A stretch of 64,000 bases of DNA from Gambelia wislizenii (GCA_030847615.1 JAUMIR010000004.1:72447001-72511000); one strand, 5' to 3'; positions 34,561 to 45,358 are shown, numbered from the stretch's first letter. A program made the numbers and translations. Notes: generated by a model not told the origin, from the sequence alone.

Positions 34561-35743
34561 GTATTTTCCTTCTGCACATGAATGTGGCCACATTAGATGA
34601 ACAACAATGCAAAAGGCAACAATGCATCAGTGGATCATTACGATAAACAATTTAGGAGCAATTTATTTCTAAATATAAGAAGCCAAATAAAAAATTCATT
34701 TCCATCATATTAACTTCAAAAATTCCTGTTAAACTTTTTGGGGCCAAATGTAAAATTCTCTCATCAGCAGGGGAAGATTTTCTCTTAACACCCATATCTG
34801 GCAAATAAATAACAAATTTCTATTAAGCCCCAAAATAAAAAGGTACAATCCTTCCCTATTAAAATGCCTTGTCATTGTGTGCCCAGCTATAGGGACGTTG
34901 CTTCTCTACCACCACTAAATAGCTATGTTGGGTAGGGAAAGGAATCAGTTGAATCCTGTAGGAGGAGAGAGCAAATGAAGAGGAGTTTCACCTGGGTGGA
35001 ACTTTACACTATGTCTCCCCATGCAGGACTCTCAGACATTGTCTTTTCAGGTATTTTACATTGATATCCCCTATATCCTCTAATAAGCTCAAGTTAAGGT
35101 ATACAGCTCTCATCCTCCTCATTTTATCCACAGAACAACTTCGTCAAGTAGGTCAGTCTGGAGGAGAGCAACTAACCCAAGGTAAAATGCATGGTTCAAT
35201 AGGGCCTGAACCTCACACTCCCATGTCCCAATCCAATCCTGTAACCATTGGACCACCATACTAGCCATCATTGTTTAGCAAGTGAAATGGTACTGAGCTT
35301 TAAAAGATTCAATACAGAGAAGGAGTAAAGCTTAGACAGACAGACAACTTGATAGTTCACCTGCCTTCATTTGACAGATAGACAGAGCAACCTGTCCCCA
35401 TGTCTATTTCCCCCACATTTCTCTCATAAATGCAAAGGGAGAGCCCACTTCTATGTGCTTCCCCCAAGGGCTGGGGGGAGATACTATACATTCTGTGCCA
35501 CATACTCTGTGCCTGGTCTGTCATCTCACTGCATCTGTCACAGGAAGCCAAATGTGAATTTTATTTGGAGAAACGAAAGGTTTTCCTCAGTCTGACAGAC
35601 GCACAGGGGAGTTTTGATCTGTTCCCTGTGCAAAAAAGGAGGCTGTCAAATCTCTCTAGGTTTTATTGCTGACATTATCATAAACAGTGTCCTTTGCCTA
35701 TTAAAGGGTCACTGAGATGCTTTCCCTGTGTGTTGTTTCACAG
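34561..35743. other. No recognised gene or repeat
   Basis: Low-copy sequence. The part at about 35540-35740 (for example TTATTGCTGACATTATCATA and CTATTAAAGGGTCACTGAG) has the even, complex composition of conserved non-coding DNA and leads into a possible splice acceptor at 35743. Confidence 0.4.
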
Positions 35744-35869
35744 CTGGAGCTGACAGCTCAGTATCCATGCAGCGAGACCAACCTGAGAATTAAAATATCA
35801 GGGATCAAGGAAGAAAAGCTTCTGCATCTGGAGATCAATAACATCAGGGTTCTTCTCTCCAACTTTATG
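35744..35869 (+). CDS. Possible internal exon of unknown host gene
   Basis: A 126-base segment starts after a pyrimidine-rich stretch ending TTGTTTCACAG, a good splice acceptor, and ends before GTGGGG, a moderate donor. Read in phase 0 it has no stop and gives 42 residues: LELTAQYPCSETNLRIKISG followed by IKEEKLLHLEINNIRVLLSN, then FM. Codons look coding-like, with many CTG, GAG, ATC and AAG. It overlaps no repeat recognised in this window. I do not recognise the protein, no adjoining exon is visible, and the donor is weak, so this may be chance. The frame also stays open upstream into the supposed intron (from 35717), which weakens the case slightly. Confidence 0.25.
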
Positions 35870-36693
35870 GTGGGGCTGGGGGGTTGGAAGGATTGCTTCA
35901 GATGATAGATTTTTTGTACCCATGCTCCACACTTTGTCAAGCAGTAGGGAGTTTCAGAGGCACTGCTACTGGAGAAAGTTTCCTTTGGATGAGAGAACAC
36001 AGGAGATGCATGGTTAAGATCCTGTGGGCTGACATAGCTACACCAGAGTAGATGACAGTGGCATATGTGCAGTGGCAGGGATAAAATGGCCACAGGCACT
36101 GCAGCAATGGGGGTAAGGGGAGAGCATCAGAAGTCATCTCTTTCAGGAGGGAAAGCTGGCAATACTTTCTCTCTTGACAGAGATGGCTTTCTCTTCTGTC
36201 CCCACGCCACTGCTGCACAGCACTACAAAAAGTAGCTCATGCTGCCAAAACAGTGTTACACTGGTGTAAGTCACCAAAAAGTTTCTAGCCATTGTGTCTT
36301 TGTTATATTTGCTTTACTTACAGATTTCCAAGCAGGCAATAAGTGAAGGCAAACAGGCACTCCTACAAGACAGATCTCCAAAGTGCAACCTAATTGCAAC
36401 TAACTCTAGCACATCTTGTTCATTCTCTCTCCTTTTTTTCCCCACAGCCTCTCTATCCCCTTCCTTTTAGGCAGACGGTTGCCACATTTTCCCACCTCTG
36501 ATGAGTATACCCTAAGGAGTATTTCCTCAAGATAGTTTTCTAAGAAAATTCCTAAGATTTCTCTTTTTCTCACCCTCCTAAGGAAATCAACTCTATATAT
36601 TGTAGGAACATGGAATATGAGAAACATGAACCATGTGTGTTTCACATTTGATGCAAAGCATGTGTTTTGGATGTTGTACCTAGATGCAAAATA
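35870..36693. other. No recognised feature
   Basis: Low-copy sequence without repeat termini or a convincing coding frame. Confidence 0.45.
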
Positions 36694-37115
36694 CAGTCGT
36701 CCCTTCACATTCGCGGGGGTTAGGTTCCTCAGATTCCCGCGAATGTGAAAATTCTACAAATAATGACTGCCCTCCCCCTCCCCCACCCCCGCCAAAGCGA
36801 CCATGGGGCCTCCGGAGGCCCTATAATCGCTTTCCCCGGACTCCCCACTCCCTTCCAAGGCCTTCACGGGGCCTCCGGAGACCCTCCTGAGGCCCCGTGG
36901 ATGCCTCTCCAGCCCTCCCCCTCCCACCCTGGGCCTTCACGGAGCCTTCTAAGGCCCCATGAAAGCCTCCCCGGGCCTCCCCCCTCCCACCCCGGGCCTT
37001 CACAGGGCCTCCAGGAGGCCCCTTCTCACAGTTTTGGGAGGGCGGGGGGGGGCTCCCAAAACCACGAATAATCAAAACTGTGAATGCTAAGTTTGCGAAT
37101 GTGGAGGGGCAACTG
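36694..37115 (+). mobile_element. Tigger-like element with GC-rich interior
   Basis: The ends CAGTCGTCCCTTCACATTCG and GTGGAGGGGCAACTG match the Tigger-like copies, with TA at 36692-36693 and TT (a decayed TA) after the end. Unlike the other copies the middle (about 36770-37050) is very GC-rich, with imperfect repeats of GGGCCTTCACGG and GGCCTCCGGAGG words spaced about 63-73 bases apart. The unit is 422 bp against about 230 for the others. Open frames through it on both strands reflect the base composition, not genes. Confidence 0.75.
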
Positions 37116-37351
37116 TTTATTGTTTGGTATGCTAGAGCAGCTCATCGGATGAATCTTTTTTACTAGACCTCCTAAAGACACTGTTAAACCAAGTACTTTC
37201 CAGGCTCGATGAAGTAAAAAAATCACTATAAATACTCAGCCCTCCCTCTGAGGGCAGGCCAACTTCCCACACATTTAATTTTGTACTTTTTGCTGCCCTG
37301 AAGGCATACTGGGAGAGGAAGCATCTCTAATAACAAAGCACCACCTTCTCC

Positions 37352-37514
37352 ATCCTATGAAATCCTGGGATCTGCAGTTTGTTGTGGCACCAGAGCAGTC
37401 TAGCACAGAAGGCTAAATATATTACAAAACTACAAATCCCAGAATTCCACAGCATTGAGCCATGGCAGTTAAAGTGATGTTGAATCGCATTGTTTATACA
37501 GTGTGTCAGCAGCC
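37352..37514. mobile_element. Fold-back MITE (223-bp family), left end missing
   Basis: Contains CTATGAAATCCTGGGATCTG and ends GTGTGTCAGCAGCC, matching the inner left arm of 33757-33979 and the right end of 45140-45358. The outer left terminus is absent. Confidence 0.65.
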
Positions 37515-37721
37515 TCACTGTGATAAGAGATGGGGCGGGAGGGTGCTTCCCCAGCAAAGAAACTTCAGAGGGAAATTACCTGACAGAAAGTTATCCATTC
37601 TTGCAGAAGATGTGTGCAACCATTGCTGTTTTGGTGCTACCATTTGGTGCTGTGGGGTGACCCTTGTACTATTTAGGCATTGGGATTAATGGTAAACAGC
37701 ACAGGAATTGGCATGCTTTCT

Positions 37722-37945
37722 CTACCCAGATAGCAAGCTCCCTGAGTTAGTGTACTTGACATTGATAGGAAACTGCCACTGACTAGATGAAATTACTGGT
37801 CCATCTATCTCAGTATTGTCAACTTTGACTGGCAGCAGCTCTCTTTGGTCTCAGGCAAAGGTCTTTCATACCACATAAACTGGAGATGCCAAGGCTTGAA
37901 TGTAGGACCTTCTGCAGGCAAAATGTGTGTTTGTCTACAGTGTGG
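37722..37945 (-). mobile_element. tRNA-derived SINE, second family, reverse strand
   Basis: On the plus strand GTCTCAGGCAAAGGTCTTTC, then AACTGGAGATGCCAAGGCTT, leads to TGTAGGACCTTCTGCAGGC (the B-box side). The left part has GAAATTACTGGTCCATCTAT. The head past 37945 is diverged. It differs from both the Sauria type and the GGTAAAATGAGTACC type. Confidence 0.55.
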
Positions 37946-38004
37946 AGATGTTACTAGAGGAGGAGGAAGAGAAGGAGGCAGTAGTAGTATCATAGTACAA
38001 GCAG

Positions 38005-38350
38005 CAGCAGCTTTATTTATATCCTGTCTTTTTCTCAAAACTGCATTACAAGGAGTTTTGCAAAATGAAATAAATACCAGTATAGTTAACACATACACAA
38101 ATTAATATTAAGATGGAATTAAACTATTAAAAGCATGAAAAACAATTTAAATTATGCAACTTTAAATGATAAAAAGGAGTCTTAAAACAATTCAGTTAAA
38201 AACAGCAAGGTGCCCTATTTAATGGGCTTTAAGCCCATTCTTTAAAAACTTTAGTTCCCCCCTCCCCGCAAAAACATCTTTGCCTGCTGATGGAAGAACT
38301 GCAAGGATGGGGTAAGCCTGGCCTCCCTAGAAAAGGAATTTCAGTAAAGC
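38005..38350 (-). mobile_element. LINE 3' tail (L2-like), reverse strand
   Basis: The plus strand starts with CTTTATTTATATCCTGTCTT, the complement of a GGATATAAATAAA-type LINE tail. It continues with AAAACAATTCAGTTAAAAAC and AAGGATGGGGTAAGCCTGGC (about 38302-38325), comparable in layout to the L2 fragment at 22497-22795. Confidence 0.5.
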
Positions 38351-39721
38351 TACCAAGAAGCAGTGTTTTGAACTTCAGCTCTCAGAATCTCTCAGTCTGA
38401 GGGATTCTGGGAGCTGTCATCAATGTAGTCCCCTTTTGTTTTCTTCTTTTCCTTTTTTCTTTTTTTCCAAAACTACTTTTCTGGGAAGATCTCTATACTA
38501 TAGTACAAGACTAGCCCAAGTCATTTTACTGCTTGAGGTGTAGTAACAATTCTCAAAGGCCTCATCTATACGAGGCTATAAAATGTAGCTTGATGCCCAC
38601 TAATGCCACTTTGCAGCAGCTTTCTTTTTTCTCCATGATTTTTTGGCAAGATCGCAGGCGTGTGAACCCATATGCATTTGTTGTTCAAACATGCATGCCT
38701 GCAAATCAAGATGGTGGGCACGAGTCAATTACTCATGTTTTTATTGTCACCAGTTGCCACTGCCGAACAGTATTTTAAAAAAGTAAATCCAAGGTGTGGA
38801 AGTGTGCTCTTCTGCTTAAATAAATAGGGAGAAAGGGGAGAAGAAGTTTTGTTGCCTCAATGCATGATCGATACGGCGAAAATCCAACATGGCAGTTCAC
38901 ACTTGCTTTGTCAGCAAGCCCCACCCTGTGCACAAATCCAGCCAATCAGCTTTCCGCTTCCGGTCTTATCAGGAACATGCATCAAAGCTAATCAGTTGTC
39001 CCAATAAGTGGGAATGAGCATTTCCTTTGGAGTTTTTAAAAAAATATGGGGAAAGCCATGAAGGCTTTTCCTGTGGAGTATTTGACATTTTTGGCCATTT
39101 CATTTTGACACATGAGGCAAAACATCCTGTAAGCACTTTGCCCCTGTCCTCACTTCCCTGTCCCAGATGGTAAATAAATAAATAAATAATACAAATAACT
39201 ACAAATTAAATAATAATTTGCTCCCCTTAACTGATACCCCTAATCTAATGCAACCATCTTTTGAAATTGTAGTCCAAAATACTTGGAGAGTTGCAGTCTG
39301 TTTGCCACTAGATTATTAGATTATTGACCAAGCAGCAGCTATAGTGTACATGTACAGTATAGTTCTGAACTCATTTAGTGTAATTCATCATATTTTCAAA
39401 CTTTCCAGATACACCAAGAATGCTTTAGTTTTGTCTCGCATATTCTCTTGAAATAATTCTCTTCATAAATATACATTTTCCTATAATCTGATAAAAAGCT
39501 TGTGTTCATATATAGTTGTCACCCATTTATACATTTTTATTAACACAGAATATCTTACTCCCGACATTTCCAGAGTTTTACAATTGGCAGTCAATCATGT
39601 GCACCACATGGGTGCCACTGAAAGTATTATTTGCAAATTTGGCATGTCATAGAAATCGGTATCTATTGTGGTAAAAACAGAAGGAGGAGAATCAGAGAAT
39701 TAAAGTGTGCATTTCATAAGT
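38351..39721. other. No firm feature
   Basis: At 38380-38440 (TCTCAGAATCTCTCAG, GGGATTCTGGGAGCTG) is a small inverted repeat akin to the AGCTTGGAAAAG MITEs. At 38565-39130 there is possible kinship with the insertion at 16829-17450 (CTCTTCTGCTTAAATAAAT against a similar word), but no right terminus was found. An AAAT run lies at 39171-39191. Confidence 0.35.
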
Positions 39722-40229
39722 CATGTCATTACTACTGAAACAGGAAACTCATTTTCCCACAAGTCTATATGTAAGAAGAATCTGGCCATAATAAATTTTA
39801 ATCTGCCTTCTTTTATAATAAAAACTGGTAGTGCGTAGCAGTGCCACTAGTAGCAGCAACATCAGTGGAGGGGGTGGATCTGCTCCAGATTTTAGTTTGA
39901 ACTTGGAGCTATCAAAGGTGCCATATCCAATTTGGGTATGGAGTTCTGTACCTTAGATTTGTTGTTAATTGCTGTCAAGTCAACTTCAACTTATGGAGAT
40001 CCTATGAATGAGAGACCTCCAAGATTCCTAGTCATCAGCTGCCCTGGTCAGAATTTGCAAACTCAGGGCCATGGCTTCCTTGATTGAGTCTGTCCACCTG
40101 TCATACAACCTTCCTCTTTTCCTACTACCTTCTACATTACCATGAATTATTTTCTTTTCTAATGAGCCGTGTTGTCTTATGATATTTCCAAAGTATGACA
40201 GTTGCAATTTAGTTATCTTGGCTTCTAGA
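39722..40229 (-). repeat. Inverted duplicate of 11253-11760
   Basis: Equal length and about seven mismatches to the reverse complement of 11253-11760. Bases 39722-39962 lie beyond the BovB 3' end, and 39963-40229 are BovB. The BovB continues past 40229 without interruption, so this copy is in the older context. Confidence 0.9.
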
Positions 40230-40481
40230 CAGAGTTCAGGCTTGATTTGCTCTTGGACCCACGTATTAGGGGATTTCAGATGAGTTGATTCTCTTCCTAT
40301 TAATTTTTTTCAGTGATCAGCTTTTACAACCACACATAGAAAATGGAAATAGGATGGCATGGATAATCCTGACTTTGGTATTCAATTATACATCTTTACA
40401 CTTGAGGATCTTGTCTACTTCCTTCATAGCTGCCCTTCCAAGTCCTACACCATCTAATTTAATGGTATGTAAATCATCTAT

Positions 40482-41085
40482 GGAGATTATCAGACAAGTG
40501 CCTAAAATGTTATTATGGCACTATATTCTACAGTGTTTGTGTTCTGACACAATGACATACATTTTCACATGCTGCTGTGATAATGATACAAAATCACCCC
40601 AAGAATCTGGCAATATGAGCGCTCATGCCACTTACTTCAGCATTTCTCCATAAATGAGATTTTGGTGTGTCTCTTGAGAAGATGCAAACATGTTAAAAAG
40701 CCCCCAAACATCAAAATTTAAAAAGAAAACAATCAGAAAAGCACAGATACACATTTAGAAACTTGCAAGCTAGACAGGGAGGTTCGTAAAAAGAGTGCAC
40801 AGTACCTAGTTTTCCCATTCACACCCAGAAGTGTTCAGGCTGGATCTCCCATTGATGCTGGAATTATGCCAGAATTGGGCACCTTCCTGCACACATGAAA
40901 ATCTGGAACACAAACGCTACGAGAGATCAATTTTCAACTTCTCCCCGACAATAAAAAAATAACTCCCTTATAATGGCAGCAGAACACTTGCATAACACTG
41001 GGGCACAACATTGTCTGATAAGGAAGCCCTTTTGCAATCTCATGGCATCATTATAACACTGTTTTTGATGTGTCTAATAACCTCC
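40482..41085. mobile_element. Harbinger-like element, copy B
   Basis: The 604-bp unit has ends GGAGATTATCAGACA and TGTCTAATAACCTCC. It is flanked by TAT (40479-40481) and TGT (41086-41088), read as a decayed 3-bp duplication. It lies exactly between AAATCATC (40471-40478) and the start of a Sauria SINE, that is, within the SINE's 5' target duplication. The interior shares CACCCAGAAGTGTTC and related words with copies C and D. No transposase. Confidence 0.8.
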
Positions 41086-41089
41086 TGTG

Positions 41090-41321
41090 AGAAAGCCAGC
41101 ATGGTGTAATGGTTTGAGCATTGGACTATGACTCTAGAGACCAGGGTTTGAACTCCACCCAGCCATGGAAATCCTTTGGGTGTTCTTGGGCAAGTCATAC
41201 TCTCAGCCTCAGAGGAAAGCAAAGGTAAACCCCCTCTGAACAAATCTTGCCAAGAAAGCCCCATTATCAGGTCACCTTAGGTTCACCATAAGTTGGAAAC
41301 AACTTGAAGGCACACAACAAC
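41090..41321 (+). mobile_element. Sauria-type SINE, complete
   Basis: The tRNA-like head is GCCAGCATGGTGTAATGGTT, with TTTGAACTCCACCC around the B-box position. The middle carries TTCTTGGGCAAGTCATACTC. The BovB-like tail GGTTCACCATAAGTTGGAAAC is followed by GAAGGCACACAACAAC. The 3' flank AAATCATCTGTG (41322-41333) matches the 5' flank AAATCATC...TGTG once copy B of the Harbinger-like family is removed, giving a 12-bp target duplication. This copy is the reference for the interrupted one at 16775-17918. Confidence 0.92.
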
Positions 41322-41366
41322 AAATCATCTGTGGTCACTATTTTTATTTTCTTAATGTTCAACTAT

Positions 41367-41956
41367 GGAGATTTTCAGACAGAAACGAAAAAAGTGTTCC
41401 CATCTTGCAATCTCCTCTCCTGCCCCTCTCCTGTCCCTATAATGCCCCAAAATAAAAAGTTTTCAAACCTACCTTAATTGTGGCTCCTTGCCTCAGCAGG
41501 GCAGCTCCTTTCACTTCCTGGATTGAAATCCTGGCTGCTCTTGCAAGAAGATGACAGCATGGGAAATTCAAAAATAAAAACAAAAATACTACAGAAAAAG
41601 TAACACCAAGCACAAAAACACACTTAAATCATTACAAGTAACCCAGGGAGGTACAAAAAAGTGTGTCACTTACCTCAGTGTCCCAATCTCACCCAGAAGT
41701 GTTCTGGCATGGACCTCCAAGTGATGCTGGCATCGTGCCAGCATAATGGGGCACCAGTTCAATCGCAGGTCATTCCGTTACAGAAACGGAATGGGGGATT
41801 CATTGACAGCTTAGCCCATCAATAAAAATATGTTACAGCATAACGACAGCTGAACGGGAGCATGATGACACAGGAACAGTGTCATCTGAAATGCAAGCCC
41901 TTTAGCGATCTCCTGGTGTCATTATCACTTCATATTTAGAGTGTCTGATAATCTCC
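41367..41956. mobile_element. Harbinger-like element, copy C
   Basis: The 590-bp unit has ends GGAGATTTTCAGACAG and GTGTCTGATAATCTCC, flanked by TAT at 41364-41366 and 41957-41959. It interrupts the BovB RT. The interior carries ACCTCAGTGTCCCAATCTCA, CACCCAGAAGTGTTCTGGC and a palindromic ATTCCGTTACAGAAACGGAAT centre (21 bases, given here as ATTCCGTT and AACGGAAT around ACAGA). Confidence 0.85.
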
Positions 41957-42180
41957 TATAGCCATGACTTTGCATTTTCTTCCTTGACTTTCTTCAATAG
42001 TTGTTCCAAATCTTTGCTATATTCTGCTAGTACCTGTAATATGGTGTCATCTACATATCTTAAATTGTTGATGTTCCTTCCCCCAGTTTGGATAGATCCT
42101 TTAAAATTCAGACTAAAATCTGGATCAGATTCACTGTCCCACTGACCTGGAAGCACCACTTGCCACTGGTGTATAGCTAT

Positions 42181-42284
42181 AGCTTAGAAAAGTTCCCTCC
42201 CCAGACTATAGTACTTACAGTTCCCCTACCAGCATCGTCAGTGATTTTGGGAGCCATAGGCAAGAAAAGTAACTTTTCTAAGCT
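42181..42284. mobile_element. Short MITE, AGCTTGGAAAAGTT family
   Basis: AGCTTAGAAAAGTTCCC on the left and AAAGTAACTTTTCTAAGCT on the right are inverted ends; the inner parts pair less well. Same family as 5451-5548 and 57832-57938. Confidence 0.65.
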
Positions 42285-43846
42285 CTGCCTGTAACACAAA
42301 TTTCTGGCTATTCCTTATGCTGTTTATCATGTTGGAATCATGGAGAACTTGATGCATTGCTAACTAAAATCTCCTCCGCAGGCTTTTTCCGCTGCTATGT
42401 GTAAAACTTAGAAGGGCCACTTGGTGTGTATTTTTTTTTCTATTCCCTCCCCTCACTTCAGATCCTTTTTTCACAGGGAAAGAAAGAGGGCATCCCCAGG
42501 AGGGCCCTTGCTTCCTTTCCAGCCCAGCAGTCTTTCTCTTGGATGGCTTTTGCTAGTTATGTTCCCATTTATAAACATCTAAAGTCTCGTGGTGCCAAGC
42601 CAATGCTAGAAAGCAGGCATTATGTGGCAGAAGTGAGCTGCTTCGGAATTCATGTCTTATCACAGCTCAGCCGTCTGTAAAGTTTCCAAAAATGCAATGT
42701 GATGCAATCTATTGCAGCTTAATTCTTTATTTTTGTTTTGTTTATCTTAAAAGAGGGACACATCTGACAGGAAAAAAGCAGAATTCTATTATGCAATGAG
42801 AAAGAAATGTCCATCTGCCCCATGGCTGCCAGTTCATCATCACCCCAGGCCCTGAGGTTTCCAGACTAAAACCTGACACATGGCTCCAGTGATGCCATTA
42901 AGCATTATGCATAAACTACCAACCTCAGTTACTCAGAACTTGTCATTCAAACACAAAGAGAGGTGGGGGGGGTAGTAGAACATATTTTCTTGTTTGGAAA
43001 TTTAAGGACAGAAATCTTATTTAAAGAGGCTGTTCCCAAATCGAGGTGAAATGTGTTGGTTATTAGCAAATTAAGGAGACAGGACAAGGAAGTTAACTAA
43101 GTCAGTACCTAGACCTGCCTGGAGAGTACTTGCAAGTTACAGCAAAAAATCAATTAAGCCTTGCAAATTGTACCAAGCTGCTGCTCTATTAACTGAACTG
43201 AAAATTTGCAAACAGTTTGTTTTTCTCTTGCCTGGAGATGAGCTCACCAAAACTGGAGAATGTGCACCCTCATCTGCTGCCTAGAGATGACCTGTGAAAA
43301 CTAGAGACTCCAGAGCTAGGCCCTGTGATCTGACAACCCTAAACTTACCCAACTTTATTTAATTAAACAATTAATTAATTAGTTATCAGACATTTTTACA
43401 TTTGCCACCCACTACTCCTTCTCCTTCGTTTGCAAGACTGAAAAGTGCAGTTTTCCCACACTGCTCTTCTGGCTTTAGTTCCAGAAGAGAATGAATACTT
43501 CTCACAATTCTTTGTGTGGAAAAGGGACAGAGTCATGCATGGTTGTCCATGTGTAATGCTCTGAGGCTTCTCCCATTTTCAAATATTTTTGTGCTTTCCT
43601 AACACATTACATGGGCAACTGAACTCACAGCTCTCCAAAGCAGTGCCTCTCTGTGACTTGAACTAAGACACAAAAGCAGATGGAGCCTGTGTTCTTCGCA
43701 TAAAGGAGCTGTCTTATATTAAGAGCATATTTGTGTAATCACTTCAAGCAATGCTCCAAAATCATGCCCTTCCACATGTACAAAATAGATGCCCAATAGT
43801 TTGTGTTCCACAATATGTTTGCCTAGTTCCATACACAGGATTTAGC

Positions 43847-43896
43847 CCTATCTATCTATCCATCTATCCATCTATGATCTATCTATATATCTATCT
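43847..43896. repeat. (CTAT)n microsatellite
   Basis: CTAT units with CATC and TGATCT interruptions. Confidence 0.92.
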
Positions 43897-44241
43897 GTTT
43901 TAAAATGTCTAGGTCTCTTTTAGGGCAGGCATGGACAACAGCAGTGGGCATCAATTTTTGTCTTCATGGCCAAAACTTGAGTAGGAGTTGCAACATCTGG
44001 TTACAACATCTGGAGTTTCAATGGCATTTGGGGGCATGTGCAGAGTTATTGAAATACTGCTGCTTCTGGAAACATTCAGGAGTAGAGTTCACCCATATTT
44101 TCACTAATGGGAATTATATTCCACTCTCAAAATCAAGGAGGTGTAGGGGGTTTGGAGTTCCTCCATGCCTGTTTCAGAACATGGGAGTACTTCTAAAAAG
44201 AAACATGTATTTCTAAAAAGAAACATAGAACTTCAGTCCCA

Positions 44242-44248
<7 letters not shown>

Positions 44249-44286
<38 letters not shown>

Positions 44287-44303
44287 GAGAGAGAGAGAGA
44301 GAA
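44249..44303. repeat. (TA)n-(CA)n-(GA)n compound microsatellite
   Basis: A TA run at 44249-44280 followed by CACACA and a GA run to 44303. Confidence 0.95.
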
Positions 44304-45139
44304 AATAGTTTTGAATTATGCAGAGGCTAGTGAAACATTGCTCTAAAACTGAATTGAACCAATAAAAACAATTTAAAAGCAGCAGTGTTTAAATTCATTA
44401 GATGATTAAACATCTAATTAGCAGCTATTCAAACTACAGATGATTAAAATGCAGTTCAATGTCTATCAAAAACTGTCTTGAAACAAATAGGTTTTCAAGT
44501 TCTGTTTGGTGGAACCTGATGAATATCTTTTGGGAGAGTGTTCTCAAGATTTGAGGGCATCACAGTAGAGGTCCTGATTTTATGCCTTCCACAATCAGAA
44601 GTTCAGCTTAACAATCCAGAGCAGTTATCATCAATGTGAAAGCAATACAGATAAAGAAGTAGATGAAACAAATGATTGTGCTCATTTTGCTGACTGAGAA
44701 GTAGAGCCTAGAAGGACAGTATGGCTGAGAGTCTGTATAAAGCTGAAGAAACACAAAGTGTTACCACTATACTTGTATGAAGTCTGGGCTGCTGGAGAGG
44801 GAAGACAGATATGACCAGTCAGCAGTGGCACAAGCAGGTTTTTCCATAGCCAATCAGTGGCTCTTTGGGTTGTGGTAGAGCTATTCCTAAGCACTGTCCA
44901 GCATCTATTACACTCCAAAGCAAACATTTTAAGTAAGGAAGTGGTGTATACCCCCTTAGTATGTATGCAACATGGTTAAAAGCTGGTCCACTGATTAAAC
45001 CCCAGTGACAGATCTCAACCTTTGACTCTGGCAAAGGTAGGTCTGGTGGTGGTGGGGTCTTTTGCCAGCATAAAAACACCATAATTTATGCTGAGAAAAG
45101 AACATTAATGGTGGAGGGGGGGTCTGATAAAGTCCTAAG

Positions 45140-45358
45140 GCTGCTGACACACTGCAGAAATATTGTGGTTTGACACTGCTTTAACTGCCACGGCTCCATG
45201 CTACAGAACTCTGGATTTGTAGTTTTGTGAGCTATTAAGCCTTCTCTGTCAGAGAGATCTGCTACCACAACAAACTACAAATCCCTGAATTCCATAGGAT
45301 GGAGCCATGATAGTTAAAGCGATGTCAAACTGCATTATTTCTGCGGTGTGTCAGCAGC
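45140..45358. mobile_element. Fold-back MITE, 223-bp family, copy 2
   Basis: GCTGCTGACACACTGCAGAAA and TTTCTGCGGTGTGTCAGCAGC (each 21 bases, core GCTGACACAC..GTGTGTCAGC) are inverted ends. Inward, GGTTTGACACTGCTTTAAC pairs with GTTAAAGCGATGTCAAAC. It has the same structure as 33757-33979. Non-coding. Confidence 0.82.

Larger units (their letters stand above)
39963..42089 (-). mobile_element. RTE-BovB LINE, RT and 3' end, three insertions
   Basis: The 3' terminus (plus strand TTGTTGTTAATTGCTGTCAAG) is at 39963. The ORF C-terminal segment lies to about 40470, a short piece at 41334-41366 (ATTTTCTTAATGTTCAAC), and the RT core at 41957-42089. The RT core in the minus-strand frame (42159-41956) reads GGRNINNLRYVDDTILQVLAEYSKDLEQLLKKVKEEN (YVDD is the catalytic box). 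The gaps are a Sauria SINE (41090-41321) and two Harbinger-like elements (40482-41085 and 41367-41956). The pieces join in the BovB order once these are removed. Frames are broken and the 5' part is missing. Confidence 0.82.
42285..45139. other. Long stretch without recognised genes
   Basis: Low-copy sequence apart from two microsatellites listed separately. At 45124-45135 the word CTGATAAAGTCC followed by TAA matches a solitary right end of the Harbinger-like family. No left partner was found. Confidence 0.45.

Noticed and set aside
36745..37075. Proline/glycine-rich open frames of 84 and 108 codons on opposite strands
   Set aside because: They lie inside the GC-rich core of a Tigger-like element; both strands are open because of base composition and internal repeats.
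40285..40653. A 122-codon hydrophobic open frame resembling a membrane protein
   Set aside because: It is antisense BovB sequence running into Harbinger-like copy B; hydrophobicity comes from T-rich antisense DNA.
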